Below, piece by piece: positions 42,429 to 51,107 of a DNA stretch of 64,000 bases (position 1 is the first letter of the stretch; the number at the start of each line of letters is the position of its first letter). Source of the stretch: Mitsuaria sp. 7 (GTDB taxonomy: Bacteria; Pseudomonadota; Gammaproteobacteria; Burkholderiales; Burkholderiaceae_C); NCBI RefSeq assembly GCF_001653795.1, contig NZ_CP011514.1, positions 2,395,715-2,459,714 on the forward strand. Reading direction: 5' to 3'. The position numbers and the translations under genes were made by a program. The notes beneath the pieces were generated by a model. It saw only the letters and a program-made list of their open reading frames with translations. It made no database searches and was not told where the DNA came from.

Positions 42429-43937
42429 ATGAACGCAGACATGAACGGAGACATGACCGGCCTGCCCTCCTCCACCGCGGACACGACCGTCGACACGACG
42501 CCGACGCTCGCCGACCTGCCCTCGCGGAGCCGCCGCAAGGCCCTGGGACGCATGGGCGCGACGGTGCTGAGCTTCTCCGTGCTGCCCGCCGCGCCGGCGC
42601 TGGCGGCGAGCGCCACCAACATCGTCGCGGTGCGCGTGTGGCCGGCGAGCGACTACACGCGCGTGACCATCGAGTCCGATCGTCAGTTGGCCGCGAAGAG
42701 CTTCATGGCGGCGAATCCGGACCGGCTCGTCATCGACATCGACGGGCTCGAGCTGAACGCGGGCTTGAAGGAACTGCTGGGCAAGGTCAAGCCCGACGAC
42801 CCGTTCATCGCGGGCGTGCGCGTGGGTCAGAACCAGCCGCGCGTGGTGCGCATCGTGCTGGACCTGAAGCAGACGGTGGCGCCGCAGGTGTTCACGATCG
42901 AACCTGTGGCGGCCTACCAGAACCGGCTGGTGCTGGACCTGTACCCCACGCGCGAGCGTGATCCGCTGCTGGACCTGGTGCGCGGCAAGGAAGCCGCGGA
43001 GACCGCTGCGGCGCAGTCGGTGAACGACGCGCTGGGCGAGCTGATTGGCCGCATCGACCGGCCGCTGACGGCGGCCTCGTCGGCCGAGCAGGCCGCGAGC
43101 GCCGCTGCGACGCCGCCGCAACGTCCCGCCAGCTCGACCGCGATCGCGAAGATCGACACCCCGCCGCCGCCCTCCCCGCCGCTCAAGGAAGTGGCGCCGG
43201 AGATGAGCCAGACCAAGCTGGACCGGCTGATCGTGATCGCGATCGATCCCGGCCACGGCGGCGAGGATCCGGGCGCGATCGGCCCCACGGGCCTGAGAGA
43301 GAAGGACGTGGTGCTGGCGATCGGCAAGAAGCTGCGCGACCGGCTGAACGCCAACCCGCGCATCCGCGTGATGATGACGCGCGACGCGGACTTCTTCGTC
43401 CCGCTGAACGAGCGCGTGCGCAAGGCGCGGCGCGTGCAGGCCGACCTGTTCGTGTCGATCCACGCGGACGCGTTCATCACGCCGAAGGCGCGGGGCGCCT
43501 CGGTCTTCGCGCTGTCGACCAGCGGCGCGAGCTCGACCAACGCGCGCTGGATGGCCGACAAGGAAAACGCGGCCGACGTGATCGGCGGCGTGAACACCAA
43601 GGTCGTCAAGGATGCCGGCGTGCTGCGCGCGATGCTGGACATGAGCACGTCGGCGCAGATCAAGGACAGCCTGAAGCTGGGCGGCGAGGTGCTGGGGCAG
43701 ATCGGCAAGCTGGCCAAGCTGCACAAGGGCAGCGTCGAGCAGGCCGGCTTCGCGGTGCTGAAGGCGCCGGACGTCCCGTCCATCCTGGTGGAGACGGCCT
43801 TCATCTCCAACCCCGAGGAAGAAGCCCGGTTGCGCGACCCGGACTACCAGGACGACCTGGTCAAGGCGCTGGCGACGGGCATCGCGCGGTACTTCGCGAA
43901 GAACCCGCCGCTCGCCGCAAGACATCGCGCGCTGTGA
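42429..43937 (+). CDS. amiC: N-acetylmuramoyl-L-alanine amidase
   Basis: A 502-residue zinc amidase that cuts the amide bond between MurNAc and the stem peptide during cell separation. A Tat signal (SRRKALGRMGATVLSF) follows an acidic, Thr-rich leader. An AMIN domain (about 60-155) targets the septum, a low-complexity Ala/Pro linker follows (about 205-250), and the Amidase_3 domain has IDPGHGGEDPGA, VSIHADAF and ETAFISNPEEE with the zinc ligands and catalytic Glu. Three near in-frame ATGs (42429, 42441, 42453) make the exact start uncertain. The stop overlaps the next start by 4 bases. Confidence 0.95.
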   Translation: MNADMNGDMTGLPSSTADTTVDTTPTLADLPSRSRRKALGRMGATVLSFSVLPAAPALAASATNIVAVRVWPASDYTRVTIESDRQLAAKSFMAANPDRLVIDIDGLELNAGLKELLGKVKPDDPFIAGVRVGQNQPRVVRIVLDLKQTVAPQVFTIEPVAAYQNRLVLDLYPTRERDPLLDLVRGKEAAETAAAQSVNDALGELIGRIDRPLTAASSAEQAASAAATPPQRPASSTAIAKIDTPPPPSPPLKEVAPEMSQTKLDRLIVIAIDPGHGGEDPGAIGPTGLREKDVVLAIGKKLRDRLNANPRIRVMMTRDADFFVPLNERVRKARRVQADLFVSIHADAFITPKARGASVFALSTSGASSTNARWMADKENAADVIGGVNTKVVKDAGVLRAMLDMSTSAQIKDSLKLGGEVLGQIGKLAKLHKGSVEQAGFAVLKAPDVPSILVETAFISNPEEEARLRDPDYQDDLVKALATGIARYFAKNPPLAARHRAL

Positions 43938-44347
43938 CGGTGCTCGACGATCAGCCCGCGGCGCCCCGGCCGCTGTTCGGGTTCGGCTCGATCCTGCTGG
44001 CGGGGTTCATCGGCGGACCGCCCGCGGCGGGCGTTCTGGCGTTCACCAATCTGCAAACGGCATCGGCGCGTGCACGTCAACTGACGCTCGGCTTCTTCGT
44101 GGCGGCGACCGCCGTCTGGTGGTGGTGCCTGAGGCACACGCCGCCTGATGTCATCTCGCAGTTCCTGGCCCACATGCCGGTGTGGCTCGTCCTGAGCTTG
44201 CCCACATGGCTCATCCTGCGGGGCTGTCATCGCGCTCACAAGGCGGCCGATGGGACGTTCAAGTCGGCGTGGCTGGCAGTTGGGATTGCGGCGCTCGTCA
44301 GAATCGCGTTAGGGGCATTGGCGCTCGCCACATCCTTGCTCCAATGA
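43934..44347 (+). CDS. Small hypothetical membrane protein
   Basis: A 137-residue protein with three to four membrane segments (LFGFGSILLAGFIGGPPAAG, LTLGFFVAATAVWWWCL, PVWLVLSLPTWLIL and a C-terminal Leu/Ala-rich helix). The GTG start overlaps the amiC stop (GTGA), so it is coupled to amiC. It is not recognised as a known family. A role linked to cell-wall remodelling would be guesswork. The stop is followed closely by a hairpin shared with the opposing gene. Confidence 0.7.
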   Translation: MTVLDDQPAAPRPLFGFGSILLAGFIGGPPAAGVLAFTNLQTASARARQLTLGFFVAATAVWWWCLRHTPPDVISQFLAHMPVWLVLSLPTWLILRGCHRAHKAADGTFKSAWLAVGIAALVRIALGALALATSLLQ

Positions 44348-44368
44348 AAAACGGGGCCGAAGCCCCGT
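44346..44368 (-). terminator. Rho-independent terminator of the tricorn-like gene
   Basis: ACGGGGC-cgaa-GCCCCGT followed on the minus strand by TTTTT. It is 24 bases after the stop of the protease gene. Confidence 0.85.
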
Positions 44369-44392
44369 CCTGTTCTGCATCAGCGAGACGCC

Positions 44393-47300
44393 TTACTTGC
44401 CGACCTGCGTCGGCATCGGCGGAGCAACCGTGCGCTGGATCGGCTTCCAGGTCTTGAGGCGTTCGAGGACGCTCGCGACGCCCGCTTCGAGCTGCACATC
44501 GCGGCCGGCGTTGACCGCCACCGGATCCAGGTCGACATCGATGTCCGGCGAGACGCCTTCGTTCTCGATGCGCCACTCGCCTTCCGGCGTGAAGAAGCGG
44601 AAGAACGGCACCACCAGGACGCCGCCGTCGATCAGGCCCGGGTTCGCCGAGATGCCGATCAGGCCGCCCCAGGTCCGCTTGCCGATCAAGGGGCCCAGGC
44701 CCGTGCGCTTGAACGCATACGGCATGAAGTCGCCGCCCGAACCCGCGTCCTGGTCGATCAGCATCGCCTTGGGGCCGTAGATGGCGCCTGCGGGCGTGTC
44801 GTAGATCAGGCCGTCGCGGTCCTTCCAGCTGCCGAGGTAGCTGCGGTTCAGCAGTTCGACGACGTAGTTCGCCGCCTGGCCGCCGCCGTTGCGGCGGTCA
44901 TCGACGATCAGCCCCGGCTTGTCCACCTGGCCGAAGAACATCCGGTTGAAATGCTGGAAGCCCGGACCCGCCGTGTCGGGCATGTAGACGTAGGCGATCT
45001 TCCCGCCGCTCAGGCGATCCACTTCCTCGCGGTTGTGGTCGATCCAGGCCCACTGGCGCAGACGACCCTCGGTCGCGACCGGCTCCACGGTCACGCGACG
45101 CGCGCCCTGCCCGTTCGCGTTGGCCGACACCGTCAGCTGCACCTGCTTGCCGACCGTGTTCTCCAACTGCTGGTACAGGTTGTGCGCGCCGTCCACCGGC
45201 TGGCCGTTGACCGCCAGCAGATAGTCGCCTTCCTTGACGCCCAAGCCCGGCGCCGCCAGCGGCGCCTTCAGGTAGGGATCCCAGCGGTCGCCCTTGAAGA
45301 TCGTCTTGATGCGGTACTTGCCGCCCTCGACGCTGAAGTCCGCGCCCAGCAGACCCACCGCGACACGGCCCTCCTGGTGCACGTCGCCGCCGCCCACGCG
45401 GTTGTGGCCGACCTGCAGCTCGCCGATCATCTCGACCAGCAGATCGTTCAGGTCCTCGCGGCGCTGCACGCCCGCCACCAGCGGCGAGTAGCGTTGATAG
45501 ATGCCGTTCCAGTCGAGGCCGTGCAGCTTGGGGTCGTAGAAGAACTCCTTCTCCATCCACCAGGTCTCGTCGAAGATCTGGCGCCATTCGGCGCGCGGAT
45601 CCACGCGGGTCTTCAGGCCCGACAGGTCGATGCTCTTGGTGTCGATCTTCTCCTTGGCATCGGCGATCTCAAGCCGACCGCCGCCCGGGCTCAGCAGGAT
45701 CTTCTTGCCGTCGGGGCTCAGGCTGTAGCCCTGGATCTGCGGCTTGACCATCTTCGCCTTCTTCTCCTCGAAGTCGAAGCGGTACAGGTCGCCCTTGCCG
45801 CCGTTGCCGCCTTCGGCGTCGATGGACACGCCCGGCTGCCTGCGCTCGATGTAGAACAGCGCGCCGTCGTCCGCGACCGCCAGGTCGTCGTAACGCGCGG
45901 TCGACACCGGCAGACCGACGATGCGGTCCTTCAGGCCGACGAAGTCGATGCGCACCGGCTTGACCTTGGGTTTGACGTCCTTGCCGTCGTCCTTCCTGTC
46001 GGACTTCTTGTCGTCCTTGGCGTCCTTGTCGGCCTTCTCGGATTTCTCCGACTTGTCCGCCTTGTCACCCTTCTCGGACTTGTCGTCCTTCTTGTCCTCG
46101 TCGGCCTTCTTGTCCTTGCCGTCCTTGCCGTCCTTGCCGTCTTCATCGCCGGCCTTGGGCTCGAGCGGGGACTTGCCGTCCGCGCGCAGCACCGCCGCGT
46201 ACAGGCCCATGCGCACCGCGCGTTCCTGCGTGGACATGTCCAGGCCCACCTGCGCCGGGCCCGAGTTGATCGACGCGGCGAAGAACAGCACGTCGCCCTT
46301 GGTCGAGAACGCCGGCAGGCCCGCGTGGCTCAGGCCGTCGGTGACGGTGTGCTGCTGGCCGGTCTGGAAGTCGACGATGCGGACCTGGCTGAAGAAGTTC
46401 TTGCCGACCACCGTGTAGGCCAGGTAGCGGCCGTCGGGCGAGAAGCCGACGTCGAAACCGGCGCGGCGCTCGCTGCTGTCGATCTTCGCCAGCTTGCCCG
46501 ACTGAGCGCCGGTCAGCGCCAGCTGGTACAGGTTCAGGTGGTTGTCCTGCAGCACCAGCCGCGCGCCGTCGGGCGACCACGCGAGCAGCGTGTAGTAGCC
46601 GGCCTCCGGCAGCAGCAGCTTGCGGGTGGGCTTGTTGGCAGCCTGGTCGCCGAGCTGGTCGCGGATCACGACCTGATGGCGCATGCCGGGCTCATCGGAG
46701 ACATACGCGACCTGCTGGCCGTCGGGGCTCCACAGGGCGTCTTTCTCTCGCACGCCGGAGGTCTGCGTCAGGTTGCGCACGACGCCGTCCTTCACCGGCA
46801 CGGAGAAGACCTCGCCGCGCGCGCTGACCACGACGCGCTTGCCGGTGGCCGACAGCGAGGCGCCGGTCATCGTCTTGGCGGCGTCCTTCCACTGCACGCG
46901 TGCCTCGTTGCTCGGCTCGTTCAGCGCGATGCTCAGGAAGCGCGACGCGCCGCCGTCGATGCCCACTTCCTTCAGCTGTCCGCCCGCCTCGTAGACGATG
47001 CGGCCATCACGGCCGTCGGCGCTGCGCACGTCCCAGACGGTTTCCTTCGTCAGCTGGCGCAGCGCCTTGGTCTTCGTGTTGAACGCGAAGAGGTTGGCCG
47101 CGCCGTCGTTGCGATCGGAGATGAAGACGACCTCGTCGCCCATCCAGATCGGGTTGCTGTCGGTCCCGTTGACATGCGGGATCTCCTCCCAGGTCTTGCC
47201 CTTGGGATCGATGATCCAGATCGGCGGCGTCGAGCCGCCGCGGCTCTGGCGCCAGCCGCTCGGGCCGGAGTAGGCGGAACCGTTCGGGCGGTAGGCCAGG

Positions 47301-47869
47301 CGCGTGCCGTCGGGCGACCACACGCCCTCGTAGGCGACGGCCTCCATGACCTTCTGTTCAAAGCCGCCGTCCACCGGCACCTCGAACAGCTGCTTGCTGC
47401 GGGTGTTCAGCACCTCGCGGTTGGAGGCGAACAGCACGCGCTTGCCATCGGGGCTCCAGCCGGTCACCTGATCGGCGGCCGGGTGCCAGGTCAGGCGGCG
47501 CGGTTGACCACCACCGGCGGCGATCACGTAGACATCGGTGTTGCCGTCGTAGCCGGCGGAGAACGCGATCCACTGGCCGTCGGGCGAGAAGCGCGGCGCG
47601 AATTCACCGGCCGCATGACCGGCGAGCCGGCGCGGCTGGGTGCCGTCGCGGTTGGCGATCCACAGGTCGCCGCCGTACACGAAGGCCAGGTGGCGTGCGG
47701 ACACGGCGGGATCGCGCAGCAGCAGCGTCACGGCAGGCGCGGGCGCCGCTGCTGCTGTGGCGGAAGCGGTCGTGGACGCTGCCTGTTGGGCCTGCGTCGG
47801 TGCCGCCGCGATCGCGGCGGTCAAGCTCAGGGCCACGGTGATGGCCTTGCTGAGAATGCTGTGTTGCAT
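44393..47869 (-). CDS. Tricorn-like S41 protease with beta-propellers
   Basis: A 1158-residue secreted protease. Signal peptide MQHSILSKAITVALSLTAAI with cleavage near TQA-QQAAST. Then come WD40-like PD40 propeller repeats (many FSPDGQWIAFS/WSPDGKRVLFA-type motifs), a charged Lys/Asp insert (nt 45960-46150), a second propeller part, a helical C1 domain (TWWMEKEFFYDPKLHG), a PDZ domain (GVKEGDYLLAVNGQPV), and the S41 catalytic core with the serine in DAGSGGDFMPYAF. It probably trims peptides in the periplasm. An ATG 18 codons upstream is possible but the signal peptide favours 47869. It is a single gene. Confidence 0.93.
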   Translation of the reverse strand: MQHSILSKAITVALSLTAAIAAAPTQAQQAASTTASATAAAAPAPAVTLLLRDPAVSARHLAFVYGGDLWIANRDGTQPRRLAGHAAGEFAPRFSPDGQWIAFSAGYDGNTDVYVIAAGGGQPRRLTWHPAADQVTGWSPDGKRVLFASNREVLNTRSKQLFEVPVDGGFEQKVMEAVAYEGVWSPDGTRLAYRPNGSAYSGPSGWRQSRGGSTPPIWIIDPKGKTWEEIPHVNGTDSNPIWMGDEVVFISDRNDGAANLFAFNTKTKALRQLTKETVWDVRSADGRDGRIVYEAGGQLKEVGIDGGASRFLSIALNEPSNEARVQWKDAAKTMTGASLSATGKRVVVSARGEVFSVPVKDGVVRNLTQTSGVREKDALWSPDGQQVAYVSDEPGMRHQVVIRDQLGDQAANKPTRKLLLPEAGYYTLLAWSPDGARLVLQDNHLNLYQLALTGAQSGKLAKIDSSERRAGFDVGFSPDGRYLAYTVVGKNFFSQVRIVDFQTGQQHTVTDGLSHAGLPAFSTKGDVLFFAASINSGPAQVGLDMSTQERAVRMGLYAAVLRADGKSPLEPKAGDEDGKDGKDGKDKKADEDKKDDKSEKGDKADKSEKSEKADKDAKDDKKSDRKDDGKDVKPKVKPVRIDFVGLKDRIVGLPVSTARYDDLAVADDGALFYIERRQPGVSIDAEGGNGGKGDLYRFDFEEKKAKMVKPQIQGYSLSPDGKKILLSPGGGRLEIADAKEKIDTKSIDLSGLKTRVDPRAEWRQIFDETWWMEKEFFYDPKLHGLDWNGIYQRYSPLVAGVQRREDLNDLLVEMIGELQVGHNRVGGGDVHQEGRVAVGLLGADFSVEGGKYRIKTIFKGDRWDPYLKAPLAAPGLGVKEGDYLLAVNGQPVDGAHNLYQQLENTVGKQVQLTVSANANGQGARRVTVEPVATEGRLRQWAWIDHNREEVDRLSGGKIAYVYMPDTAGPGFQHFNRMFFGQVDKPGLIVDDRRNGGGQAANYVVELLNRSYLGSWKDRDGLIYDTPAGAIYGPKAMLIDQDAGSGGDFMPYAFKRTGLGPLIGKRTWGGLIGISANPGLIDGGVLVVPFFRFFTPEGEWRIENEGVSPDIDVDLDPVAVNAGRDVQLEAGVASVLERLKTWKPIQRTVAPPMPTQVGK

Positions 47870-48015
47870 GAGCGTGATCGGCGGTGAAAACAGCGGGCGA
47901 GAATAGCCCTGTGAATTCACCATGACGAAGCTCACCCCCGGGGTTTGCGCGCTCTGCGGGTCGGTGTTTTCCCTTTGGAGACCGCTTGCGTGCGGCGACC
48001 GGGGCGTTGGCCGCT

Positions 48016-48059
48016 GGTGCAGGGGGCCACAGGCGTCAAGCGCCTGAACCCCCAGCACC
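48016..48059. other. Extended inverted repeat between the tricorn-like gene and dedA
   Basis: GGTGC-a-GGGGG pairs with CCCCC-a-GCACC, and inside it AGGCG pairs with CGCCT, giving a two-part stem of about 44 bases. No T-run follows. It lies 53 bases downstream of the DedA gene's stop and in the leader region of the protease gene, so it may end DedA transcription or fold in the protease leader. Confidence 0.45.
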
Positions 48060-48114
48060 ACCGTCCCCAACCACTCGTGGTGTACGCCGTATCAGGGCTC
48101 GCTGTCTGCGTCGA

Positions 48115-48765
48115 TCAGGCAGTGGTGGTCTTCGCGCGCGAGGCGCGCCATCCACCGTACAACGCGATGACGCCCGGGATCAGGATCATGGCCCAGATGA
48201 TCTTGCTGAGATGGGTCTGCACGAACGGGATGTTGCCGAAGAGGTAACCCGCCATCGTGAGACCCACGACCCAGATCACGCCGCCGGCGACGTTGTACGC
48301 GGTGAAGCGGCTGCGGGTCATCGCCGCGACGCCCGCCACGAAAGGCGCGAAGGTGCGGATGAAGGGCATGAAGCGCGCGAGGATGATGGTGACGCCGCCA
48401 TGCTTCTCGTAGAACTCATGCGCGGCATCGAAGGCGCGCTTGTTGAAGAAGCGCGACTGCTCCCACTGGAACACCTTCGGCCCGAAGTAACGCCCGATCG
48501 TGTAGTTGCACTGGTCGCCCAGGATGGCCGCGACGAGCAGCACGGCGATCGCCACCGGCAGGCTCATCACCCCCGTCCCGCACAGCGCGCCGACCACGAA
48601 GAGCAGCGAATCGCCGGGCAGGAACGGCATCACGACGAGGCCGGTCTCCACGAAGACGATCAGGAAGAGCAGCGCATACACCCACAGGCCGTAGGCGGTG
48701 ACGAACTCGGCGAGGTGCTTGTCGACATGCAGGATGAAGTCGACGAGGAAGTGCATCAGATCCAT
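48115..48765 (-). CDS. DedA family membrane protein
   Basis: A 216-residue inner-membrane protein of the DedA/SNARE-associated superfamily, whose members flip undecaprenyl phosphate or phospholipids and support membrane potential. The family core is present: ETGLVVMPFLPGDSLLFVVG, GDQCNYTIGRYFG and ARFMPFIRTFAPFVAGVAAM, which contains the essential Arg residues, plus a C-terminal pair of membrane helices. Length is typical. It is divergent from mutL and transcribed toward the tricorn-like gene. Confidence 0.95.
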   Translation of the reverse strand: MDLMHFLVDFILHVDKHLAEFVTAYGLWVYALLFLIVFVETGLVVMPFLPGDSLLFVVGALCGTGVMSLPVAIAVLLVAAILGDQCNYTIGRYFGPKVFQWEQSRFFNKRAFDAAHEFYEKHGGVTIILARFMPFIRTFAPFVAGVAAMTRSRFTAYNVAGGVIWVVGLTMAGYLFGNIPFVQTHLSKIIWAMILIPGVIALYGGWRASRAKTTTA

Positions 48766-48916
48766 GGGCGCGGATTATGGCGGGCGCTTCCTTATGGGCT
48801 TGTGAAGAAACGGAAGAGCGTTCGACCCGGAATTTCGGTGTGCGCCACCGAACAGAGACAAGCCGGAGTCAAGCCCTCGGATCGGCTGTGATCGGCCCCG
48901 GAATCGCGCCACCTTC

Positions 48917-48922
48917 TACAAT
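48917..48922 (+). promoter_or_regulatory. -10-like box just before mutL
   Basis: TACAAT ends 7 bases before the mutL ATG. If used, transcription would start at or within a base or two of the ATG, giving a leaderless message; no ribosome site is visible. No good -35 is found at 17 bases. Confidence 0.35.
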
Positions 48923-48929
48923 CGCCCCC

Positions 48930-50960
48930 ATGGACGACACCCTCGCCCCGACGGCGAACGCCGCGGCAGCATTCGATACCGGCGCCCCCGCGGGCCGGCG
49001 CGCGATCCGCGAACTCCCCGATGAACTGATCTCCCAGATCGCCGCCGGCGAGGTCGTCGAACGCCCGGCCTCCGTCGTGCGCGAGCTCGTGGACAACGCG
49101 CTGGACGCCGGCGCGGGCCAGATCCAGCTCAAACTGATCGCCGGCGGCATCCGCAGCCTCATCGTCGAGGACGACGGCCACGGCATCCCCGACGGCGAAC
49201 TGCCGCTGGCCATCAAGCGCCACGCCACCAGCAAGATCGGCACGCTGGACGACCTGGAGGCCGTCGCCACGATGGGCTTCCGCGGCGAGGCCCTCGCCGC
49301 CGTGTCGTCGATCGCCGAACTGGCGCTGGTGTCGCGCTTCAACGGCGCCGCCCATGCCTGGCGCCTGGAGGCCCGCACCGGCGAGCTCAGTCCCGCCGCG
49401 CGCGCCAGAGGCACCTCCGTCGAGGTCCGCGAGCTGTTCTTCAACACGCCCGCCCGCCGCAAGTTCCTGAAGAGCGAGAGCACCGAGCTCGCCCACTGCC
49501 TGGAAGCGCTGCGCCGCCATGCGCTGGCCCGCCCCGACGTCGGCTTCGCCGTCTGGCACGAGGGCAAGCTGGTCGACCAGTGGCGCGCCGCGCCGCTGCC
49601 GCAGCGGATCGCGGAAGTCCTGAACGAGGACTTCATCGCGCAGAGCCGCGAGGTCTTCGCCGAGGTCGGCCCGATGCGCATCCACGGCCGCGTCGGCCTG
49701 CCCGAGGCCGCCCGCGCCCGCGCGGACATGCAGTACGTCTACGTCAACGGCCGCTACGTGCGCGACAAGCTGATCTCGCACGCGATCCGCTCCGCCTTCG
49801 ACGACGTCCTGCACGGGCACCGCCAGCCGAGCTACGTGCTGTTCATCGACGTCCAGCCCGAGCTGGTCGACGTGAACGTCCATCCGACCAAGATCGAGGT
49901 CCGCTTCCGCGACGGCCGCGAGATCCACCAGCAGGTGCGTCGCGCCGTGGTGGCTGCGCTCGCGCTGTCGCGCAGCAGCGAGGAAACCCAGCAGGCCGCC
50001 GACGGTCCGGGCCCGTCCGAATCGGGCGCCCCGACCGGCCGTCAGCGCTGGACCGGCACGCCGGCCTGGGAGCAAGGCGGCATGGCCGGTGCCGGCGCCT
50101 CGGGCATCGACGGTCAGGTTGCTCGCAACACGTCCGGCCAGGGCGCCTATGAGCCGCCGGCCGCCTACGCGGCCCCCTCCGCCCGGTTCGCCGGTCCCGA
50201 GGGCTGGCGCGCACCGATCCCGACCCGCGCGCAGACGGCGCTCGCCCTGGAGCAGGCCGAGGCGCTGTATGCCTCCGGCCCCAGAGGCGGACTGCCGACC
50301 GCGCCGGCCTCGGCTTCCGCGCTGTCGGCGCTGGGCGCCGCGCCCGCCGGACCGCTGCCGGCCAGCCAGGCCGGCGAATGGCCGCTGGGCCGCGCGATCG
50401 CGCAGATCCAGGGCGTCTACGTGCTGGCCGAGAACGCGCAGGGCCTGATCATCATCGACATGCACGCGGCCCATGAGCGCGTCGTCTATGAGCGGTTGAA
50501 GGCCGCGCTGGTCGAGACCCGCATCGACTCGCAGCCGCTGCTGATCCCGGTGACCTTCGCCGCGACGCCGGCCGAGATCGCCACCGCCGAGGCGCAGGCC
50601 GAGACGCTGCAGCGTCTGGGCCTCGACATCGCCCCGCTGTCGGCGAAGGTGCTCGCGGTGCGGGAACGCCCGGCACTGCTGGCCGGGGGCGACGTCGTCG
50701 ACCTCGCGCGCGGCGTGCTGGCCGAACTGGCGCAGTTCGACGCCAGCCATGCGATCGAGCGCGCGCAGCACGAGATCCTCGCCACGATGGCCTGCCACGG
50801 CGCCGTGCGGGCGAACCGCCAGCTCACGATCGACGAGATGAACGCGCTGCTGCGCGACATGGAACGCACCGAACGTGCCGACCAGTGCAATCATGGCCGT
50901 CCGACCTGGCGACAACTGACCCTGCGCGACCTGGACGCGCTGTTCCTGCGCGGGCGCTGA
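48930..50960 (+). CDS. mutL: DNA mismatch repair protein
   Basis: A 676-residue MutL. The N-terminal GHKL ATPase has ISQIAAGEVVERPASVV, NALDAGA, DDGHGI and GFRGEALAAVSS. A Pro/Ala-rich linker spans about 345-480. The C-terminal dimerisation domain carries DMHAAHERVVYE, the metal-binding endonuclease motif (usually DQHA), and ACHGAVRA plus QCNHGRPTW. This matches MutL proteins that nick DNA themselves, as expected where MutH is absent, unlike E. coli MutL. It is the first gene of a run with the pseudouridine synthase, MFS exporter and miaA. Confidence 0.96.
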   Translation: MDDTLAPTANAAAAFDTGAPAGRRAIRELPDELISQIAAGEVVERPASVVRELVDNALDAGAGQIQLKLIAGGIRSLIVEDDGHGIPDGELPLAIKRHATSKIGTLDDLEAVATMGFRGEALAAVSSIAELALVSRFNGAAHAWRLEARTGELSPAARARGTSVEVRELFFNTPARRKFLKSESTELAHCLEALRRHALARPDVGFAVWHEGKLVDQWRAAPLPQRIAEVLNEDFIAQSREVFAEVGPMRIHGRVGLPEAARARADMQYVYVNGRYVRDKLISHAIRSAFDDVLHGHRQPSYVLFIDVQPELVDVNVHPTKIEVRFRDGREIHQQVRRAVVAALALSRSSEETQQAADGPGPSESGAPTGRQRWTGTPAWEQGGMAGAGASGIDGQVARNTSGQGAYEPPAAYAAPSARFAGPEGWRAPIPTRAQTALALEQAEALYASGPRGGLPTAPASASALSALGAAPAGPLPASQAGEWPLGRAIAQIQGVYVLAENAQGLIIIDMHAAHERVVYERLKAALVETRIDSQPLLIPVTFAATPAEIATAEAQAETLQRLGLDIAPLSAKVLAVRERPALLAGGDVVDLARGVLAELAQFDASHAIERAQHEILATMACHGAVRANRQLTIDEMNALLRDMERTERADQCNHGRPTWRQLTLRDLDALFLRGR

Positions 50961-51107
50961 GTTCCGGCGACTCACCGCGCCCGCCTCCGCCCGCCCGCTC
51001 CGCGACCGCCGCTCCGTTTCTCTCGCCCCGTTCCGCCTTTCCGTCTTTCCGTTTTACCGCCCGTTCCGCCCTTCCCGTCCCCGCAATTCACTCGAAGCAG
51101 TACCGAC

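Noticed and set aside
44951..47887. A 978-codon frame on the plus strand
   Set aside because: It is antisense to the tricorn-like protease, which has a signal peptide, propeller repeats and catalytic serine. The plus-strand translation has no recognisable domain.
47945..48247. A 100-codon plus-strand frame after the tricorn-like gene
   Set aside because: It spans the inverted repeat and overlaps the DedA gene antisense; no ribosome site is visible.
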